64,000 bases of DNA from Dethiobacter sp. (lineage in GTDB: Bacteria > Bacillota > Dethiobacteria > Dethiobacterales > Dethiobacteraceae), in contig JAGXTL010000037.1 in the NCBI GenBank assembly GCA_018333635.1, positions 1 to 64,000 of the forward strand, read 5' to 3'. The notes beneath the pieces were generated by a model that was not told where the DNA came from, ran no database searches, and saw only the letters and a list, made by a program, of their open reading frames with translations. The position numbers and the translations under genes were made by a program. Positions 9,190 to 17,778 of the stretch are shown piece after piece (within the stretch, counting starts at the first letter, position 1; every line of letters begins with the position of its first letter).

Positions 9190-10176
9190 CTAGTAACGTA
9201 ATATTGCTGCGCCCCACGTCAAACCCGCACCAAAACCTACCAGCGCAAGCAGGTCTCCCCGCTTAATGCGTCCGGTGCTAACCGCCTCATCTAAGGCCAC
9301 GGGGATAGATGCGGAAGACATATTGCCGTAACAGTCAATATTGACAATTACTCGATCCTCCGGCAGGTCAAAGCGTTTGCGCGCCGCCTCAATAATCCGC
9401 CAATTTGCCTGATGAGGAATTAAAAAGTCCAAATCCTCCTTGCTGACCCTTGCTTCATCTAATGCTTGCTGGGTTATATCACCCATTACGCGCACTGCAA
9501 ACTTAAACACTTCTTTCCCTGAGAGCATTTTTAAATAATGCAGGCGATCAGCTACAGTCTCCAAAGAAGCCGGCATCCTTACCCCACCGGCCGGAATAGC
9601 AAGAATATCGGCATATGTACCATCAGCACCCATTTTTAAACTAAGCAACCCATCTTCTTCTGTAGGGCCAAGTAAAACAGCGCCGGCGCCATCTCCGAAG
9701 AGAACACAAGTATTACGGTCGCTCCAGTCCAGCAAACGGGAAAAAACTTCCGCACCAATCACTAATACCCGTTTATATGTGCCGGTTCTAACAAACTGGC
9801 TGCCGACTGACAGCCCATAAATAAACCCGGTGCACCCGGCTGCCAGATCAAAAGCAGCCGCATTTACAGCCCCCAGTTTCGTCTGCACATAGCAGGCGGT
9901 AGCCGGGATCAAAACATCGGGAGAAGTGGTAGCCACGATAATCAAATCCACCTCATCCACGGCAGTTCCCGCTTTCCGCAAGGCGGCTTCCGCCGCCTTA
10001 ACAGCCAAATCTGAAGTTTGTTCACCCTTTTCCGCAATTCTGCGCTCACAGATTCCTGTGCGGCTCCGAATCCACTCATCACTGGTATCGAGTGTTCTCG
10101 CTAAATCTTCATTAGTAACAATGCGGGCAGGCAGAGCCGTACCTGTACCCAAGATACCCACATTCAGCACCTTCAT
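9190..10176 (-). CDS. fabH: beta-ketoacyl-ACP synthase III
   Basis: Initiates fatty acid synthesis by condensing a short acyl-CoA primer with malonyl-ACP. The Cys-His-Asn triad is present: Cys115 in AAGCTGFIYG, His255 in IPHQANWRI and Asn285 in DCYGNMSSAS. At 328 residues it is full length. In an organism handling isobutyryl-CoA and isovaleryl-CoA this enzyme could prime branched-chain fatty acids, but that is inference. It lies between plsX and fabK. Confidence 0.97.
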   Translation of the reverse strand: MKVLNVGILGTGTALPARIVTNEDLARTLDTSDEWIRSRTGICERRIAEKGEQTSDLAVKAAEAALRKAGTAVDEVDLIIVATTSPDVLIPATACYVQTKLGAVNAAAFDLAAGCTGFIYGLSVGSQFVRTGTYKRVLVIGAEVFSRLLDWSDRNTCVLFGDGAGAVLLGPTEEDGLLSLKMGADGTYADILAIPAGGVRMPASLETVADRLHYLKMLSGKEVFKFAVRVMGDITQQALDEARVSKEDLDFLIPHQANWRIIEAARKRFDLPEDRVIVNIDCYGNMSSASIPVALDEAVSTGRIKRGDLLALVGFGAGLTWGAAILRY

Positions 10177-10209
10177 AGGTTACTTCCTTTCTGCAGGCTC
10201 CAGCCACCA

Positions 10210-11211
10210 TCAGTCTTTCTCTAATTCAGTGAGAATCTGTTTATTTACATCCTGCCGCGCAAAGCGGTATGCCTGGGTGACAATCGCGCTGCGAATAGCA
10301 CGATCATTTGATGAACCGTGGCTTTTAATGATTATGCCGTCAATTCCAAGCAAAGGGGCCCCGCCATATTCAGCATAGTCAAAGCGCTTTTTCAGGCCAC
10401 GTAATTCAGGCATCAGCAAAGCTGCCGCAACTTTACTTTTAATATTTGAGGTGAACGCCTCTTTTAGCACACTGAAAATTCCTGCCGACAAACCTTCTAC
10501 CGCTTTTAATAAGATATTTCCCACAAACCCGTCACAAACAACTACGTCGGCAGTACCGCTCAAAACGTCACGCGCTTCGATATTGCCGTTGAAACTCTCA
10601 AGGCGCCTTTTGAAAAGCTCATACGCATTACGCACCTGCTCGTTACCTTTGCCCTCTTCGGTGCCGACATTTAACAGCGCCACCCGCGGTGCTTTTTTTT
10701 CCAGCACTTCTCTGGCATAAATATTGCCCATCAGAGCGTAATGACATAAGTGCTCCGCTTTGGCATCCATGTTAGCGCCCACATCCAAAATCACCACATT
10801 GCCGCCGGTAAATGTAGGTGCCACAATCGTCAGCGCAGGACGCTCAATTCCTCCCAAGCGCCCTACTATCAGCAGACTGCCGGCCATTAACGCGCCGGTA
10901 TTGCCGGCAGACACGACAGCATCTGCCTTGCCTTCCTTTACCATCCGGATTGCAATCATCATCGAAGACTCTTTTTTGCGGCGAACTGCCAATACCGGCG
11001 CTTCATCAGCCAAAATAACCTCTGGAGCATGAAAAATCTCCAACCTGTCTTTTGGGTAAGACTTGCCTGCCAATTGCTTGGCCAAAACATCTTGCTGACC
11101 CACCAGAATAAGATGCAACGAATCCAGTTCGGCTAACGCAGCCAGGCCACCCTGCACCACTTCATGGGGCGCATGATCCCCCCCCATCGCATCCAGAGCG
11201 ACACGGATCAA
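10210..11211 (-). CDS. plsX: phosphate acyltransferase
   Basis: Converts acyl-ACP to acyl-phosphate, the donor for PlsY in phospholipid synthesis. It begins MIRVALDAMGGDHAP and has SAGNTGALMAGSLL and GVERP-like (GIERPALT) family blocks, with 333 residues. The start is TTG at 11211, six bases after a GAGGTGA ribosome site. In many Firmicutes fapR precedes plsX; here no fapR gene and no obvious FapR operator is seen, and rpmF lies upstream beyond a terminator. Confidence 0.95.
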   Translation of the reverse strand: MIRVALDAMGGDHAPHEVVQGGLAALAELDSLHLILVGQQDVLAKQLAGKSYPKDRLEIFHAPEVILADEAPVLAVRRKKESSMMIAIRMVKEGKADAVVSAGNTGALMAGSLLIVGRLGGIERPALTIVAPTFTGGNVVILDVGANMDAKAEHLCHYALMGNIYAREVLEKKAPRVALLNVGTEEGKGNEQVRNAYELFKRRLESFNGNIEARDVLSGTADVVVCDGFVGNILLKAVEGLSAGIFSVLKEAFTSNIKSKVAAALLMPELRGLKKRFDYAEYGGAPLLGIDGIIIKSHGSSNDRAIRSAIVTQAYRFARQDVNKQILTELEKD

Positions 11212-11276
11212 AGAAAATCACCTCACTGAATATCTTGCTGTGAAAAACTTTCTCTACCGAAATATTTCTCACAGAT

Positions 11277-11307
11277 AACAAAAACCCTCCCTTAATTTTA
11301 GGAGAGT
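11277..11307 (-). terminator. terminator between rpmF and plsX
   Basis: Eight-base-pair stem with two G-T pairs (11284-11291 with 11300-11307) and a T-rich tract on the minus strand. It separates the yceD-rpmF message from the plsX operon. Confidence 0.6.
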
Positions 11308-11325
11308 AAAAAGTTTCTTGACATA

Positions 11326-11502
11326 CTACTCTGTCTTAACAGCTTCTCTGCCTTTATAGTATCCGCAATGGACACAGACACGGTGCGGAAGCTTAGCCTC
11401 GTGGCACTGCGGGCAGGCAACCAGACCGGGAACAGCCAATTTCCAATGTGTTCTCCGTTTATGTTTTCTCGCTTTTGACGTCTTGCGCTTAGGTACCGCC
11501 AT
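11326..11502 (-). CDS. rpmF: 50S ribosomal protein L32, zinc-binding form
   Basis: Ribosomal protein of the large subunit. The 58-residue product starts [20 protein letters not shown] and contains the zinc ribbon Cys30-x2-Cys33 and Cys43-x2-Cys46, so it is the zinc-containing form. It was found by reading the minus strand directly. A GAGGAGGTG ribosome site precedes the ATG. It lies 18 bp after the DUF177 gene, the usual yceD-rpmF pair, and is followed by a terminator. Confidence 0.97.
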   Translation of the reverse strand: MAVPKRKTSKARKHKRRTHWKLAVPGLVACPQCHEAKLPHRVCVHCGYYKGREAVKTE

Positions 11503-11520
11503 AAATTACACCTCCTCGTC

Positions 11521-11985
11521 CTACTCTAACAGCAGTTTCTTAAATTCAGACAGTCTATCGTTCACGTGTTCCAAATCACAACCGCAATCTTCATGATTTC
11601 GATCCGCTCCGCAGATTGAGCAAAGCCCTTTGCAAACCTCAGTACACAAAGGTTTTAGGGGCAGGGTTGTATAATACATCTCTCTTACCAACCCTATCAC
11701 ATCCAACTCTTGTACTGCTTCCGCCGGCAAATCGTCCTCCCATTGACCCTCCAGATGTAGAATGAATGGTTGAAGACAACGGCTGCACTCTGAAACCAAA
11801 CCAGTGCGCATACTTCCGAAAACATGGAATTTACCATCTCGGAATACAGCCTCCAACCTGACTTCCACAGGCCTGTCAAAGCAGGCGCCGTCTTCTGTCA
11901 AATCAAATACCGCCGCCTCCTGAGTAAACTCGTAGGAAAAAGTTTTTCCAGGCGAATTTCGCAGTGTTTCCAGTGAGATCTGCAT
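11521..11985 (-). CDS. YceD/DUF177 family protein
   Basis: Member of the DUF177 (YceD) family that is encoded next to rpmF in most bacteria and has been tied to 23S rRNA accumulation; its exact role is not settled. The 154 residues contain the conserved CSRCL near residue 80 and a C-terminal cysteine cluster (CTEVCKGLCSICG, then CGC) that could bind metal. A consensus sigma-A promoter lies just upstream at 12021-12049, and rpmF follows directly. Confidence 0.9.
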   Translation of the reverse strand: MQISLETLRNSPGKTFSYEFTQEAAVFDLTEDGACFDRPVEVRLEAVFRDGKFHVFGSMRTGLVSECSRCLQPFILHLEGQWEDDLPAEAVQELDVIGLVREMYYTTLPLKPLCTEVCKGLCSICGADRNHEDCGCDLEHVNDRLSEFKKLLLE

Positions 11986-12020
11986 AGGAAAATATAAGCA
12001 CCTCGCTTGCGCTAAGCTTT

Positions 12021-12049
12021 ATTATATAAAGGATTAACTTTTTTGTCAA
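12021..12049 (-). promoter_or_regulatory. consensus sigma-A promoter of yceD-rpmF
   Basis: On the minus strand TTGACA (12044-12049) and TATAAT (12021-12026) are separated by exactly 17 bases, a full match to the sigma-A consensus. Transcription should begin near 12014, about 29 bases before the DUF177 ATG. Confidence 0.9.
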
Positions 12050-12102
12050 CATTTTGGGAAATCACTGATTATCGCATGAATTCTTCCTTTTTCGCCCCTT
12101 TT

Positions 12103-13104
12103 CTAGCGCTTGGCACTGCCGATACCTTCAAGGAAAGCGAGTGCTTCCTCCAGTGTGGCTACAGGCACAAGCTCTATAGAGCGTGCCACCATTTTTGCCT
12201 CCGCAAAGTTCCCTTCCGGCACCAGGAAATACTGGGCGCCGGCTTTTTCGGCTGCCCGCACCTTCTGACGTACGCCGCCGATGGAGCCTACTTCTTCCCT
12301 CAGATTTATCGTGCCGGTTCCGGCAATTTGCTTGCCAGCCGTTAAATCGGCAGGCTCCAATTGATTTAATATTTCCAGAACAAACATTAAACCGGCAGAC
12401 GGACCGGTTATTTGCCCCACCTGAATTTCTATTTTCACCGGAAGTTGAGGCTGCCAGTTAAGCGATTGGATGGCGACACGAATCGCCGCCTTATCCTGTT
12501 GTTCGGGATGGGTGGTAGTAGGCATGGTGACTGTAATCGCCTCTTTACCGCGCAACACAGTCAACTCCACCGGTTCACCGACAGCTCGCAACTGCACCTT
12601 AGTCACCAGCTCTTCCGCGAGAGATACCGGCTGTCCGTCTACTGCCACAATTACATCCCTCGGTTCCAGCAGTCCCAGGGCAGGACTTTCCTCACCTACC
12701 GCAACCACTTCGACACCGTCACTTTTAATAGGTACATCAATGCCAAAACGGCGCAGTGCTATAACTCTGGCTAGATTCTGACTTTCCCGCATCCATTGCT
12801 CGAGCAGCAGCCTGTGTTCCTCTGGATCCATCCCCGGCGGAATCACAGTGCGCAGTGGTTGCAAATCCACAATCGGATCGAGCAAACCATAAAGCATCAA
12901 TAGCGGTGAAGCGTTCTGCTGTGTAACTGTAACGAGATAAAAACTGCCATCGTGATTCTTACCGCCTTCCTCCACTGTAATAAACTCAGCGATATCTTCG
13001 GCGGAACCTGGCCTGACTAACATGTAGCCTGTACGGGCAAACAGCAGAATGATTCCTATTAAGACAATCACCAGTGTTTTACGCAGTTTCCCTATTCTGA
13101 CCAT
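12103..13104 (-). CDS. membrane-anchored PDZ/Lon-type serine protease (YlbL family)
   Basis: Member of the SepM/YlbL family of secreted-face proteases: one N-terminal membrane anchor (about residues 9-29), a PDZ domain near 125-195, and a C-terminal Lon (S16) protease domain. The Ser-Lys dyad is Ser236 in GPSAGLMFVLEI and Lys281 in GGVRQKVRAAEKAG, a 45-residue spacing as in Lon. The 333-residue length is typical. It is divergent from ylbJ. Family members cleave peptides outside the membrane; the substrate here is unknown. Confidence 0.92.
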   Translation of the reverse strand: MVRIGKLRKTLVIVLIGIILLFARTGYMLVRPGSAEDIAEFITVEEGGKNHDGSFYLVTVTQQNASPLLMLYGLLDPIVDLQPLRTVIPPGMDPEEHRLLLEQWMRESQNLARVIALRRFGIDVPIKSDGVEVVAVGEESPALGLLEPRDVIVAVDGQPVSLAEELVTKVQLRAVGEPVELTVLRGKEAITVTMPTTTHPEQQDKAAIRVAIQSLNWQPQLPVKIEIQVGQITGPSAGLMFVLEILNQLEPADLTAGKQIAGTGTINLREEVGSIGGVRQKVRAAEKAGAQYFLVPEGNFAEAKMVARSIELVPVATLEEALAFLEGIGSAKR

Positions 13105-13201
13105 CCCATTCCTCTTCCCATAATTATTCTCTCGGCATACTCCAGGTATTGCAAATATATATATTACTATTCGAAGCTAAATTATACCGTCTGGAGGGAC
13201 T

Positions 13202-14431
13202 ATGAAAACAAATCCAAGAGCAAGCTTCTCTACTTATGCGTGGCCTATAATAGCGGTAGCATTAACAATTTCCATGGTGCTTTATCCAGAGGACGCGTTT
13301 GCTGCGGCGGTTAAAGGACTGGATGTCTGGTGGAATATTGTCTTCCCGGCCCTCCTGCCGTTCTTCATAGGCTCTGAACTGTTAATGGGCCTAGGTGTCG
13401 TACACTTTATGGGAGTCCTTTTGGAACCCTTAATGCGCCCCGTTTTCAACGTACCCGGCGTCGGCTCTTTTGTCATGGCGATGGGCTTAGCTTCAGGCTT
13501 TCCGATCGGCTCGATTCTCACAGCAAAGTTGCGGCGTGATGAACTGTGCAGCAAAGTGGAAGGGGAGCGGCTGATGAGCTTTACGAACACTGCTGACCCG
13601 CTCTTCATGTTTGGCGCTGTAGCGGTAGGCATGTTCGGGTATCCCCAAATAGGTATCACCATTGCCATCGCCCACTATCTCTCCAGCATCTCCACCGGAA
13701 TTATGCTGCGTTTTTACGGCAGAAACCAGGCCAACTCTCCAGAAATTGCAGGCAGAGGACCCATTTTAATGCGAGCCGTTTCTGCGCTCGACAATGCCCG
13801 CCAGAAAGACACCCGTCCTTTGGGACAACTGCTGGGAGACGCCATCCGTAACTCGGTCAACACCTTGCTGCTCATTGGCGGATTCATCATTCTCTTTTCT
13901 GTCATCATTCGAATTATGACAGTGGCGGGGATTGTAGGTATTCTCTCTGCCGCAGTTACATGGCTACTTGCACCGTTTGGCATGAACCCCGCCCTCACCC
14001 CGGCAATTATCAGCGGAATGTTTGAGGTAACGCTGGGTAGCCAATTGGCCGGGCAGGCTCCCGCAGCCGTTCCCATGCTGCAAAAAGTAATGGTGGCCAG
14101 TGCCATCATTGCTTGGAGTGGCCTATCGGTCCACGCTCAGGTAGCCAGTATTATCAGTGGAACCGACATGAAAATCACACCGTTTGTTGTTGCACGCTTT
14201 GTCCACGCCATCCAGGCAGCATTTTTTGTTTGGCTCCTAATGGAGCCGCTGGCTCCGCTCATGGCTCTCAGCACACCGGTCTTTGCCCACCTGCAACCCT
14301 TTGGCGACATGACATTCTGGCAGAAAACTATCCAGATGAGCTGGCTGTTTGTCTGTATGACGATTAGTTTAATAATCATAGGCCTCTCTCTAGGAGCGTT
14401 GCGCAAAATAAAAATCATTTTTTGGCGTTAG
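13202..14431 (+). CDS. ylbJ: sporulation integral membrane protein YlbJ
   Basis: Polytopic membrane protein with two Gate (nucleoside-recognition-like) domains, expressed in the mother cell during sporulation in Bacillus and needed for normal spore formation. The 409 residues include about eight hydrophobic segments, with GLASGFPIGSILTAKLR near residue 95 and NTLLLIGGFIILFSV in the second half. A GGAGG site precedes the ATG. Its last 17 bases overlap the 3' end of coaD on the opposite strand. Confidence 0.9.
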   Translation: MKTNPRASFSTYAWPIIAVALTISMVLYPEDAFAAAVKGLDVWWNIVFPALLPFFIGSELLMGLGVVHFMGVLLEPLMRPVFNVPGVGSFVMAMGLASGFPIGSILTAKLRRDELCSKVEGERLMSFTNTADPLFMFGAVAVGMFGYPQIGITIAIAHYLSSISTGIMLRFYGRNQANSPEIAGRGPILMRAVSALDNARQKDTRPLGQLLGDAIRNSVNTLLLIGGFIILFSVIIRIMTVAGIVGILSAAVTWLLAPFGMNPALTPAIISGMFEVTLGSQLAGQAPAAVPMLQKVMVASAIIAWSGLSVHAQVASIISGTDMKITPFVVARFVHAIQAAFFVWLLMEPLAPLMALSTPVFAHLQPFGDMTFWQKTIQMSWLFVCMTISLIIIGLSLGALRKIKIIFWR

Positions 14432-14918
14432 TTTCTCTTACCTCACGAATTTTACGCATAATAATATTATAAATCTCATTTGGCACAAGCTCGCAGATAT
14501 CGCCGCCATAAAATCCTATTTCCTTGATAATACTGCTTGAAACATAAGAATAGCGATTGTTTGTCATCATAAACATAGTTTCTAAACGCGAGTCCAACTT
14601 ACGGTTCACTAACGCCATTTGAAACTCGAACTCAAAGTCACCCATAGCGCGCAACCCTTTAACGATAATATTGCAGTTTTTTTGCTTCGCATAATCAATC
14701 AGCAAACCATGATAAGCATCTACTTCAACATTATCGTATTTTTTTGCAATCATTTTTATCATTTCCACCCGCTCTTCAATAGTAAATAGTGGCTCCTTAC
14801 GCGGGTTTTCCAATACGGTGACAATCACCTTTGCAAACACACGGCTGGCTCTGTCAATAATGTCTCTATGCCCGTTTGTTAACGGATCGAAACTCCCGGG
14901 ATAAATAGCAACGTTCAC
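14415..14918 (-). CDS. coaD: phosphopantetheine adenylyltransferase
   Basis: Fourth step of CoA synthesis: 4'-phosphopantetheine plus ATP to dephospho-CoA. It has the nucleotidyltransferase motif YPGSFDPLTNGH near residues 6-17 and the C-terminal YSYVSSSIIKEI. I place the start at GTG 14918, eight bases after GGGAGGA; this gives the normal N-terminus and 167 residues. A longer reading from 14951 adds 11 unlikely residues and overlaps rsmD. The gene is five bases after rsmD, the usual rsmD-coaD pair, and overlaps ylbJ by 17 bp at its 3' end. Confidence 0.96.
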   Translation of the reverse strand: MNVAIYPGSFDPLTNGHRDIIDRASRVFAKVIVTVLENPRKEPLFTIEERVEMIKMIAKKYDNVEVDAYHGLLIDYAKQKNCNIIVKGLRAMGDFEFEFQMALVNRKLDSRLETMFMMTNNRYSYVSSSIIKEIGFYGGDICELVPNEIYNIIMRKIREVRETNAKK

Positions 14919-14923
14919 AAATC

Positions 14924-15511
14924 TTATCCTCCCTCTTCTTTCGGCAAACACGCATCCGCCGTGAACCCCACGGGAACAATAAAAGAAAGTGTAGTGCTGC
15001 CGTAAGTTTTTTCTCTAAGCTTCGTCCAGTGATCAGCATTATACCAACATTGATCCTGGCTGTGATGCTCAACCACTACCAGACCTCCTGGCAAAAGCAA
15101 CGGCACAGCCGTTTGCAGCGCTTGCGCCAACTCATGACTATAATATGGGGGATCAAAAAAAATCAGATTAAAACCTACCGCTTTTTTACACAGATAAGCT
15201 AATGCAGCCTCCGCATCCATAGTGAGTATGACGGCCCGCTCAGCCAATCCTGTCAAAGATAAGTTCTCTTTGATTATTTTAGCACATAAAAAATTTTTTT
15301 CAACAAAGACACAGCTCCGTGCTCCGCGGCTAATGGCTTCAATGCCTATGCCGCCACTTCCCGCAAACACATCAAGAAAGCTGCAATCGACAACCCTGGC
15401 TGCTAAAATATTAAAAAGAGCTTCTTTAATTCGATCTGCAGTCGGGCGGGTTTCCAGACCCTTTCTTGTCTTAAGCCGCCGCCCTCGCGCGCAGCCGGCA
15501 ATGATACGCAT
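14924..15511 (-). CDS. rsmD: 16S rRNA (guanine966-N2)-methyltransferase
   Basis: SAM-dependent methyltransferase of 16S rRNA G966. It begins MRIIAGCARGRRLKTRKG and shows TRPTADRIKEALFNIL, the SAM-binding LDVFAGSGGIGIEAISRGA and the catalytic FDPPYY. The 195 residues match the family. A GAGGTG ribosome site precedes the ATG. coaD follows immediately. Confidence 0.96.
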   Translation of the reverse strand: MRIIAGCARGRRLKTRKGLETRPTADRIKEALFNILAARVVDCSFLDVFAGSGGIGIEAISRGARSCVFVEKNFLCAKIIKENLSLTGLAERAVILTMDAEAALAYLCKKAVGFNLIFFDPPYYSHELAQALQTAVPLLLPGGLVVVEHHSQDQCWYNADHWTKLREKTYGSTTLSFIVPVGFTADACLPKEEGG

Positions 15512-15598
15512 CTGAACACCTCAATCATAACAATGGGCTGCCATAAATTACCTGGTTATCTTCTGCATACTCTGCGCACATCAGTTTATAATATAAGT

Positions 15599-15683
15599 AC
15601 AACATATTCCCCAAAAGCTCTTCCTCCGGTTTCTCCTCTCCCCAAGCCCTTCAGGACTCCCCGCCTGAAGGGCGTCTTTTTTT
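15599..15683 (+). ncRNA. candidate small RNA with pyrimidine-rich loop and strong terminator
   Basis: The plus strand between two minus-strand genes has a TATAAT box (15587-15592) and, about 55 bases further on, a perfect 10-bp terminator stem (15646-15655 with 15664-15673) followed by TCTTTTTTT. No open reading frame lies between. The predicted transcript of about 85 bases contains a C/U-rich stretch (15618-15643) with CTTCCTCCGG and TCTCCTCTCCCC, complementary to Shine-Dalgarno sequences. The -35 region is poor. No named family is recognised. Confidence 0.4.
15646..15683 (+). terminator. orphan plus-strand terminator
   Basis: Perfect 10-bp GC-rich stem with an 8-base loop followed by seven T residues on the plus strand. 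Both flanking genes are on the minus strand, and the nearest upstream plus-strand gene (ylbJ) ends 1.2 kb away, so it probably ends a short transcript of its own. Confidence 0.8.
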
Positions 15684-15700
15684 CTACTCCTCTTCCCTTG

Positions 15701-17605
15701 TTATAATCCTAAAGTTGCACGTCGTTCAGTTATAGCCGCAAGTATTTTTGCTGCCGCAGCTTCCGGGTCTGTTTCTACAATAAAATAACCGCCTGTCAGC
15801 TCCTTGATGCCGGAAGTCAACAGCTGGGCAACTGCCTGACTGCCAAGAACCGGCGGAACTACGCCAACATGAGTGGGCAAGCCAATTGCGACTGCCCAGC
15901 TGCCGATAGCAACGGCTTTTTCATGCATGGCCTCAGGAGCAGAGGCTACCACAGGCAGCTTGTCAAGGTCCACACCGAGCCTGTCTGCTATGGAGGTAGC
16001 TAATGCCACACCCCGGGAATTGTCTACACATGAGCCAATGTGGATAACCGGCGGCAACGGCCCGCCCAAACCGTTTGCTTCACCGATGGCAGTAAGCACT
16101 GCTTTCAGCCCGTCCCCGCAAACTGCCCCGACACTGGCCTGATCCATAAATCCATGGCGCATGAGTGCTCCGGCGCCGCAACCGGTAGCCAGAACTAAAA
16201 CGTTATGCTTAAGCAAGTGACGCGCCACGGTGGTAAAGTTAAAATCCTGAGGAACCTTCACGTTATTGCAGCCGGCAAAAAGACAAATACCCCAGATATT
16301 GCCTGCCACAATTTGGTCGATCAATGGCTTGAGCGGATCGGCACTATCTAACTTTGCCAATGCTGCGATCAGAGCTTCAACGGAAAAACCGGTTATTACC
16401 TTTTGGCGCATGGCCGGCACATCTGTTGTTTTATCCTGCCTCCGTCTAAAAGCGTCAATCCCCAGGCGAACAATTTTTCTCGCATTCTCCATGGCATTTT
16501 CTTCAGCATATTCGACATGTGTAGCCCCAGTAATTTTGGCAATCTCCATCGTGGTAACCACGGTGCCTCCTGTACAGGCAGCGGTAGTCACCACAGACGG
16601 CAGCGCGCACTGATAGTCTACAACCATGGCGTCAAGAGCACCGGTCATAAAAGCCATCTCCTGACTTACCGAGTGGGTACAGGACGGTACACCGTGACGC
16701 ATCAACACTTCATTCCCGGTACAGCAAATTCCCACCACATTTATTCGCTCTGCTCCGGCCTGCCTGGCCTCTTCGTCCATCAGGCGGCTTGCTGCCAAAA
16801 TTACCTCTGACAAAACAGGATTGTGCCCATGTACCGCGATGTTTACGCATTGAGGTTGCAGCACGCCTAAATTGCACTCTGTTGTTTTAGGCTGTGGTGT
16901 GCCAAATAGAATATCTGAAAGGTCTGTGCCCATGCTGCACCCTGCTAAATCAGCAAGTGCACAACGGAGAGCTCCGAGCAAAATATTGGTAGCATCGGCA
17001 TCACAACCCATCGATGTACGGTGCATAACCTCAGCTATTTCGTGATCAATGCCCGCGGGCAACAATTTGTTTTCTTTGAAAAATTCGATTCGCTTAGCAG
17101 GCAAAACGTTAACAGCCCACTGCACAGGCGTTTCTTTTTCATGGAAATCTGCCAAAGCAGCTTCAGCCACGGCTGAAACCATCTCCGAAACCGTCAAAGT
17201 GTCTATGTCTAGACCGAGACGTGCTGCTATCGAGCGTAACTTTTCTTGATCTTTGACAGCATAGTCAGGCGCTTCTCCGCGCACAAGCTTCTTCAGCGTG
17301 TGGGCTAAATGCTTAGCATGCCCGGAGTGACCTGCCGTACCGGCAGCGATTGCACGCGCCAACCCTCTGGCCACTATTACGTCTGCGCTCGCACCACAAA
17401 TACCAAGTTGCGGCTTGCCGCCGCGCAAACTTATCCGGCAAGGGCCTTGTAAGCAATGCCGGCAACAGAGGCCCATCTCCCCAAACTTGCATTGCGGTTG
17501 CATATTTTTATAACGATCCCAAACGGTCTCAATTCCCTCACGCTCTGCTTTTCCCAGCATTTGCTGGACTGCTGCATCGGTAGTCTTCTCGCTCCAATCA
17601 GTCAC
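15701..17605 (-). CDS. cooS: anaerobic carbon-monoxide dehydrogenase catalytic subunit
   Basis: Ni-Fe-S enzyme interconverting CO and CO2. The 634 residues have the N-terminal cysteine set CKFGEMGLCCRHCLQGPC (about 39-56) for the D and B clusters, and C-cluster ligands in CCTGNEVLMRHG, AGCNNVK, TGCGAGALMRHG and HIGSCVDNSRG. Start is GTG at 17605, seven bases after GGGGAGG. No acetyl-CoA synthase, CooC or CooF lies beside it, so it is a stand-alone CODH. Its promoter carries a PerR-box sequence, suggesting peroxide-responsive control. Confidence 0.95.
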   Translation of the reverse strand: MTDWSEKTTDAAVQQMLGKAEREGIETVWDRYKNMQPQCKFGEMGLCCRHCLQGPCRISLRGGKPQLGICGASADVIVARGLARAIAAGTAGHSGHAKHLAHTLKKLVRGEAPDYAVKDQEKLRSIAARLGLDIDTLTVSEMVSAVAEAALADFHEKETPVQWAVNVLPAKRIEFFKENKLLPAGIDHEIAEVMHRTSMGCDADATNILLGALRCALADLAGCSMGTDLSDILFGTPQPKTTECNLGVLQPQCVNIAVHGHNPVLSEVILAASRLMDEEARQAGAERINVVGICCTGNEVLMRHGVPSCTHSVSQEMAFMTGALDAMVVDYQCALPSVVTTAACTGGTVVTTMEIAKITGATHVEYAEENAMENARKIVRLGIDAFRRRQDKTTDVPAMRQKVITGFSVEALIAALAKLDSADPLKPLIDQIVAGNIWGICLFAGCNNVKVPQDFNFTTVARHLLKHNVLVLATGCGAGALMRHGFMDQASVGAVCGDGLKAVLTAIGEANGLGGPLPPVIHIGSCVDNSRGVALATSIADRLGVDLDKLPVVASAPEAMHEKAVAIGSWAVAIGLPTHVGVVPPVLGSQAVAQLLTSGIKELTGGYFIVETDPEAAAAKILAAITERRATLGL

Positions 17606-17640
17606 TTTAAAGCCTCCCCTATTTTTTCAAATTGCTTCTC

Positions 17641-17657
17641 TTATAATTATTATAACA
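17641..17657 (-). promoter_or_regulatory. PerR-box-like operator over the extended -10 of cooS
   Basis: The sequence TTATAATTATTATAA (17641-17655) is a perfect 7-1-7 palindrome and matches the Bacillus PerR box consensus TTATAATNATTATAA at every position. On the minus strand it contains the -10 hexamer TATAAT (17649-17654) of an extended -10 promoter (TGT before the hexamer). Transcription would begin about 37 bases before the cooS start, so a bound repressor would block it. Confidence 0.7.
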
Positions 17658-17722
17658 AGCAACAGTTACCTAGGGAAGTCATTTCTGTTTAAGCTAATAC
17701 TAACAACGATATAATTTCCTAT

Positions 17723-17758
17723 GAAAAAAAAGCGGCAAGGCTGACACCTCACCGCTTT
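17723..17758 (-). terminator. terminator of the SASP gene
   Basis: Twelve-base-pair stem (17729-17740 with 17747-17758, two G-T pairs, six-base loop) followed by a run of T residues on the minus strand. Confidence 0.85.
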
Positions 17759-17778
17759 TCCATGAACCGACAACCTAA

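Noticed and set aside
15646-15683. Terminator of cooS
   Set aside because: The T tract is on the plus strand only, whereas cooS is transcribed on the minus strand.
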